From NCBI GenBank assembly GCA_032718475.1, contig JAUCBJ010008990.1, positions 1 through 55,323 on the forward strand: DNA of 55,323 nt. Reading direction: 5' to 3'. The notes under the pieces were generated by a model that worked only from the letters and a program-made list of their open reading frames with translations, did no database searches and had not been told where the DNA came from. Positions 52,750-55,323 of the stretch are shown here, in pieces (position 1 is the stretch's first letter; each line of letters begins with the position of its first letter). This stretch comes from Nemertoderma westbladi. Lineage: Eukaryota; Xenacoelomorpha; Nemertodermatida; Nemertodermatidae. A program made the position numbers and the translations under genes.

Positions 52750-54157
52750 TTAAGACTTATTATTGAAAATAATATTGACAGGCGCGTGAAACTGTGCCCC
52801 CTGCAACAAGCTACTCATGAATTCAGACTTTGTTGACGGAATCTCGATATTCGTTTCTTGACGAACTGTATCGACTACTTCGTGACTCTCATTTCCTCCG
52901 CTACTCTTCGAAACTTCTCGCCCTGATACACATTGACTCAATATCGTACTCAAGGATCGCTGAGTAGTAGTCGATGGTCGGATGTAAGACGTTGTTGTTC
53001 CCAGATTCGCATGTCCCAACTGTATTTGGGCAAAATTGGATGGCTGTCCAGAATCAACTATAGCCTGCGCCGCCGTCTTCCGATAACTCATCAGTGTAAT
53101 CTTTCGATTATCTGTTGTCAATCCTGCACGGCCGAACAGATCCCTTAATATAGTAGGGAAGGTGTGTTTTCCAACCGGTTGCATGGTGTACCAACTATCA
53201 TCACGATTGGCCGGTACGGTTGGTTTGGGACGAACCCAAAATGGTGCTTCCTTGTCCATCTTCCCATCTGGAAATCTATGTTTAATGTAACACTCGAATA
53301 GAGTCACAGGACAACAAGTGCAATCTTCGGGAAACTCGAAAGCTTTCACAGGGAATTTTCTAGGAGCAGTAATACCCTTTCGAGCCTTCGTTATCCGCTC
53401 TTTCAACTGAAGATAGAACTTATCTTCTTGGATGCAATAATGTTTCGTAATGTCTTTGACACGCATTTGGCGCATTTCTACGCCAGGTCTTGTCCCAAAC
53501 TGAGTAGTAAGAACTAGATACAGTGTATCACGCAGCTGAAAATCCAAGTAATCCTTTGTCCTTCAATAATCTGAAATCCGACGCCTCTAATGGGTCACTC
53601 GAGTTAGCAAGGTTTCCTTTGCCCGATGCTTTTATTTGGGATAGACGGGCCCGGAGAATTTCTTTGGAACGGCTAAATTCTGGTAATTTAAGGACATCGC
53701 CATGCCCCAAGTCTTTAAAATGACGCAGCAAACCATAGAAGTAACTTCGTAGAGAAGTTGTCTCTAACTTTTCTCCATTTTTCTTCTTGTATTTACGAAT
53801 AAACCCATGAAAATTTATAGCCAGCACTTGAACAGATTGTTTATCTATATCTTCTGAGCATTTAACCAGATGAAGATAATTCTGAAAGGCAGAAACTGAT
53901 TGCCGAGTTGACTCAGTTGTGTTATGATTATGCGTTTCCATTAGATACTGGTCATCATCATCATTGTTTTGAGATAGGCGATTGCAAAAACGATCATCAG
54001 ATGAATTGTGCGGACCACTGACAAGGGGATATGTTTGAGTTTGACTCGCATCTTGATCTTCGACATCCGCTGAAAACATTGCTTCCAAATCACCCAAATC
54101 TGGACACTCGAAGCCTAGGCCTATTAAATCACTAGGCCTAAGCAATTGCGATTCCAT
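52750..54157 (-). pseudogene. Crypton-type tyrosine recombinase gene, one frameshift
   Basis: Minus strand from ATG at 54157. The N-terminal ~100 residues are acidic and disordered. A core-binding-like helical domain follows (NFHGFIRKYKKKNGEKLET near 53810; LRSYFYGLLRHFKDLG near 53745; KASGKGNLANSSDPLEASDF near 53620). A +1 shift at about 53545 leads into the catalytic domain: TTQFGTRPGVEMRQM (first R), a basic strand near 53400, SYRKTAAQAI near 53090 (R kept; the usual H of H-x-x-R differs), and QLGHANLGTTTSY (H and candidate Y) near 53020. These fit the R...R-H...Y pattern of Crypton recombinases and their domesticated relatives. Total ~470 residues is about full length. Either a recent pseudogene or a sequencing-level indel in an intact gene. 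Confidence 0.75.
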
Positions 54158-55112
54158 CGATTTAACAAGAATTAGACAAAAGAAGTACCGGTACAGGTGG
54201 GCTTACTTCTTTCCTGTAGCCTATTCACTTCGAATCTAACTCTTAACTCTTGGTACCGTACTAACCCAGTAACCAGAGTAGCCTATCAACTCAACACTGC
54301 AACAGCACAACAGGTACCGACCGGTAGGCCTAAAGGCTAGCTTATTTATAGAAGTACAGTCAGTACACAGTAGATATGAAGTAGGCTATATATAGCAGTA
54401 TGCAGTACAGCAGTAGACTGGTAGAAGCATGGCTGCCTGTAAGTGATGAAGTGTGCAGAGTGCCAGTAGTGTGCAGAAGTGTGTACAGGTGTAATGTAGC
54501 CTATTGTGCATAGCATAGTGTTGTAGTGCAGTGTAGGGTTGAATATTCGGGAGGGGGTCTGAATTTTGACTGTCTAGTTTTTTAACGTAATTGTTGGTTG
54601 CTATCGCTTTCGTCCTTCTGGGCTCCTCCCGGAGGCGCACACACGAGGTGGACGTGTTCCCACCACCCTTGGGGCCAGTCCAACTGATGTTTCTTATCAG
54701 ACCATGCCGGAGGGTGGTCCGATGCTTCCCGGGTTCAATTTTCAATCCCCCGATCGCACTGGCACAGCTCGTCGCATGTGTAGCCAGATGGTCGGCTACT
54801 GTCAACTTACTGTGGCCTGACTGTACATTGAGCCAACTCAGAGAGTCAACCGGCAGGTGGACCAGTAGTTAACGACAAGGTGGTCAACATTCGAAGACAT
54901 TGAAAACAAGATATGTAGTCATGCTGAATGCATGAAGATTGATATTCTTAAGGATTTTGATGATCTATTTATCGCTGTTGTCGACCTAGAACGCAGGTTT
55001 AAAATCCTTACAGTTGAATATGAAGAAATGAAAAATGCTGCAGTGGCGAGGGATAATATACCTCAACTACAGGTAGCACAACCTGCAATTAGGGCTGAAC
55101 GCCCAAAATTAA
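54158..55112. other. No confirmed gene
   Basis: Contains purine/pyrimidine-mixed sequence with many AGTA repeats near 54350-54540. A short acidic frame at 54932-55135 (LKDFDDLFIAVVDLERRFKI) is not recognised. Confidence 0.4.
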
Positions 55113-55323
55113 GGAATAGAGAAGATGAAAGCTAGAGCACGAGAACTTTTCTATTGGCCTGGACTTGGAGATGACGTTGAACGAGTGGTGAATGAGTGTC
55201 ATGCATGTCAAAGATCTAGACCAGCACTTCCGGCTGAACCACTCACTCCCTATCCTTGTGCAACAAGGCCAATGGAGGTATTGTGCACGGACTTTGCAAA
55301 GTATGGGGGCCAAGAATTTCTCA
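55113..55323 (+). pseudogene. Ty3/Gypsy integrase fragment, truncated at the window end
   Basis: Open from GIEKMKARARELFYWPG, the middle of the integrase H2C2 zinc finger, through NECHACQ (the two cysteines) to VLCTDFAKYGG, which holds the first catalytic aspartate of the rve core. A TAA lies at 55110-55112, exactly before GIEK, and the two histidines normally found upstream are missing. The fragment therefore starts inside the finger: a 5' deletion or rearrangement. It continues beyond base 55323. The family is clear from the finger and core spacing, and it differs from the BEL integrase in this window. Confidence 0.82.

Noticed and set aside
54386-54872. Overlapping frames on both strands near 54.6 kb
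   Set aside because: No recognisable domain; probably repeat-derived sequence, not supportable as a gene.

Overview
The window is eukaryotic genomic DNA, almost entirely transposable elements and simple tandem repeats. The mix (BEL/Pao, several non-LTR families, a Crypton-type recombinase, an EnSpm-like transposase relic, a shuffled fibronectin type II exon with phase 1-1 introns) fits an invertebrate animal, most likely a marine deuterostome. That is inferred from family content; no species is identified. Only one probable host exon is recognisable (33307-33510, minus strand). Most other coding sequence belongs to mobile elements, many of them broken.

Layout. 1-1308: decayed gag-like sequence (minus). 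1894-3616 and 5776-6657: two fragments of the 3' half of non-LTR elements with a C-terminal nuclease-like domain. 7321-10703: a decayed APE-type (RTE-like) LINE bounded by two ~141-148 bp direct repeats, apparently an exceptionally long target-site duplication. 11250-12930: relic of a zinc-knuckle protein. 14448-32692: an 18.2-kb BEL/Pao element with 1.9-kb LTRs and a 5-bp target duplication (TCTTT). It has two gag frames, a full-length pol with every expected motif, and a 3.6-kb accessory reading region between pol and the 3' LTR. The accessory region is homologous to the 11.3-12.9 kb relic. A 20-nt near-palindromic motif occurs nine times inside this element in several reading frames.

33307-33510: host FN2 exon. 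34762-37690: a second nuclease-type non-LTR element (minus) with a 761-codon open RT frame. 37718-40836: a 15-bp minisatellite. 41353-44720: an APE LINE split by a 2751-bp terminal-inverted-repeat element (41748-44498) that made an 8-bp target duplication. Inside that element is a tandem array of six ~341-bp units. Each unit encodes a hammerhead ribozyme placed between Pol III-type A and B boxes and followed by a T6 run. This is the most unusual structure in the window.

45378-46131: a 39-bp minisatellite. 47.9-51.5 kb: a cluster of four fold-back elements, an EnSpm-like transposase relic (minus) and a 30-bp minisatellite. 52750-54157: a Crypton-type tyrosine recombinase gene (minus) with one frameshift. 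55113-55323: start of a Ty3/Gypsy integrase fragment running off the window.

All calls come from reading motifs, repeats and frames by eye. No database or folding program was run, so family names are domain-level judgements and mismatch counts are approximate.
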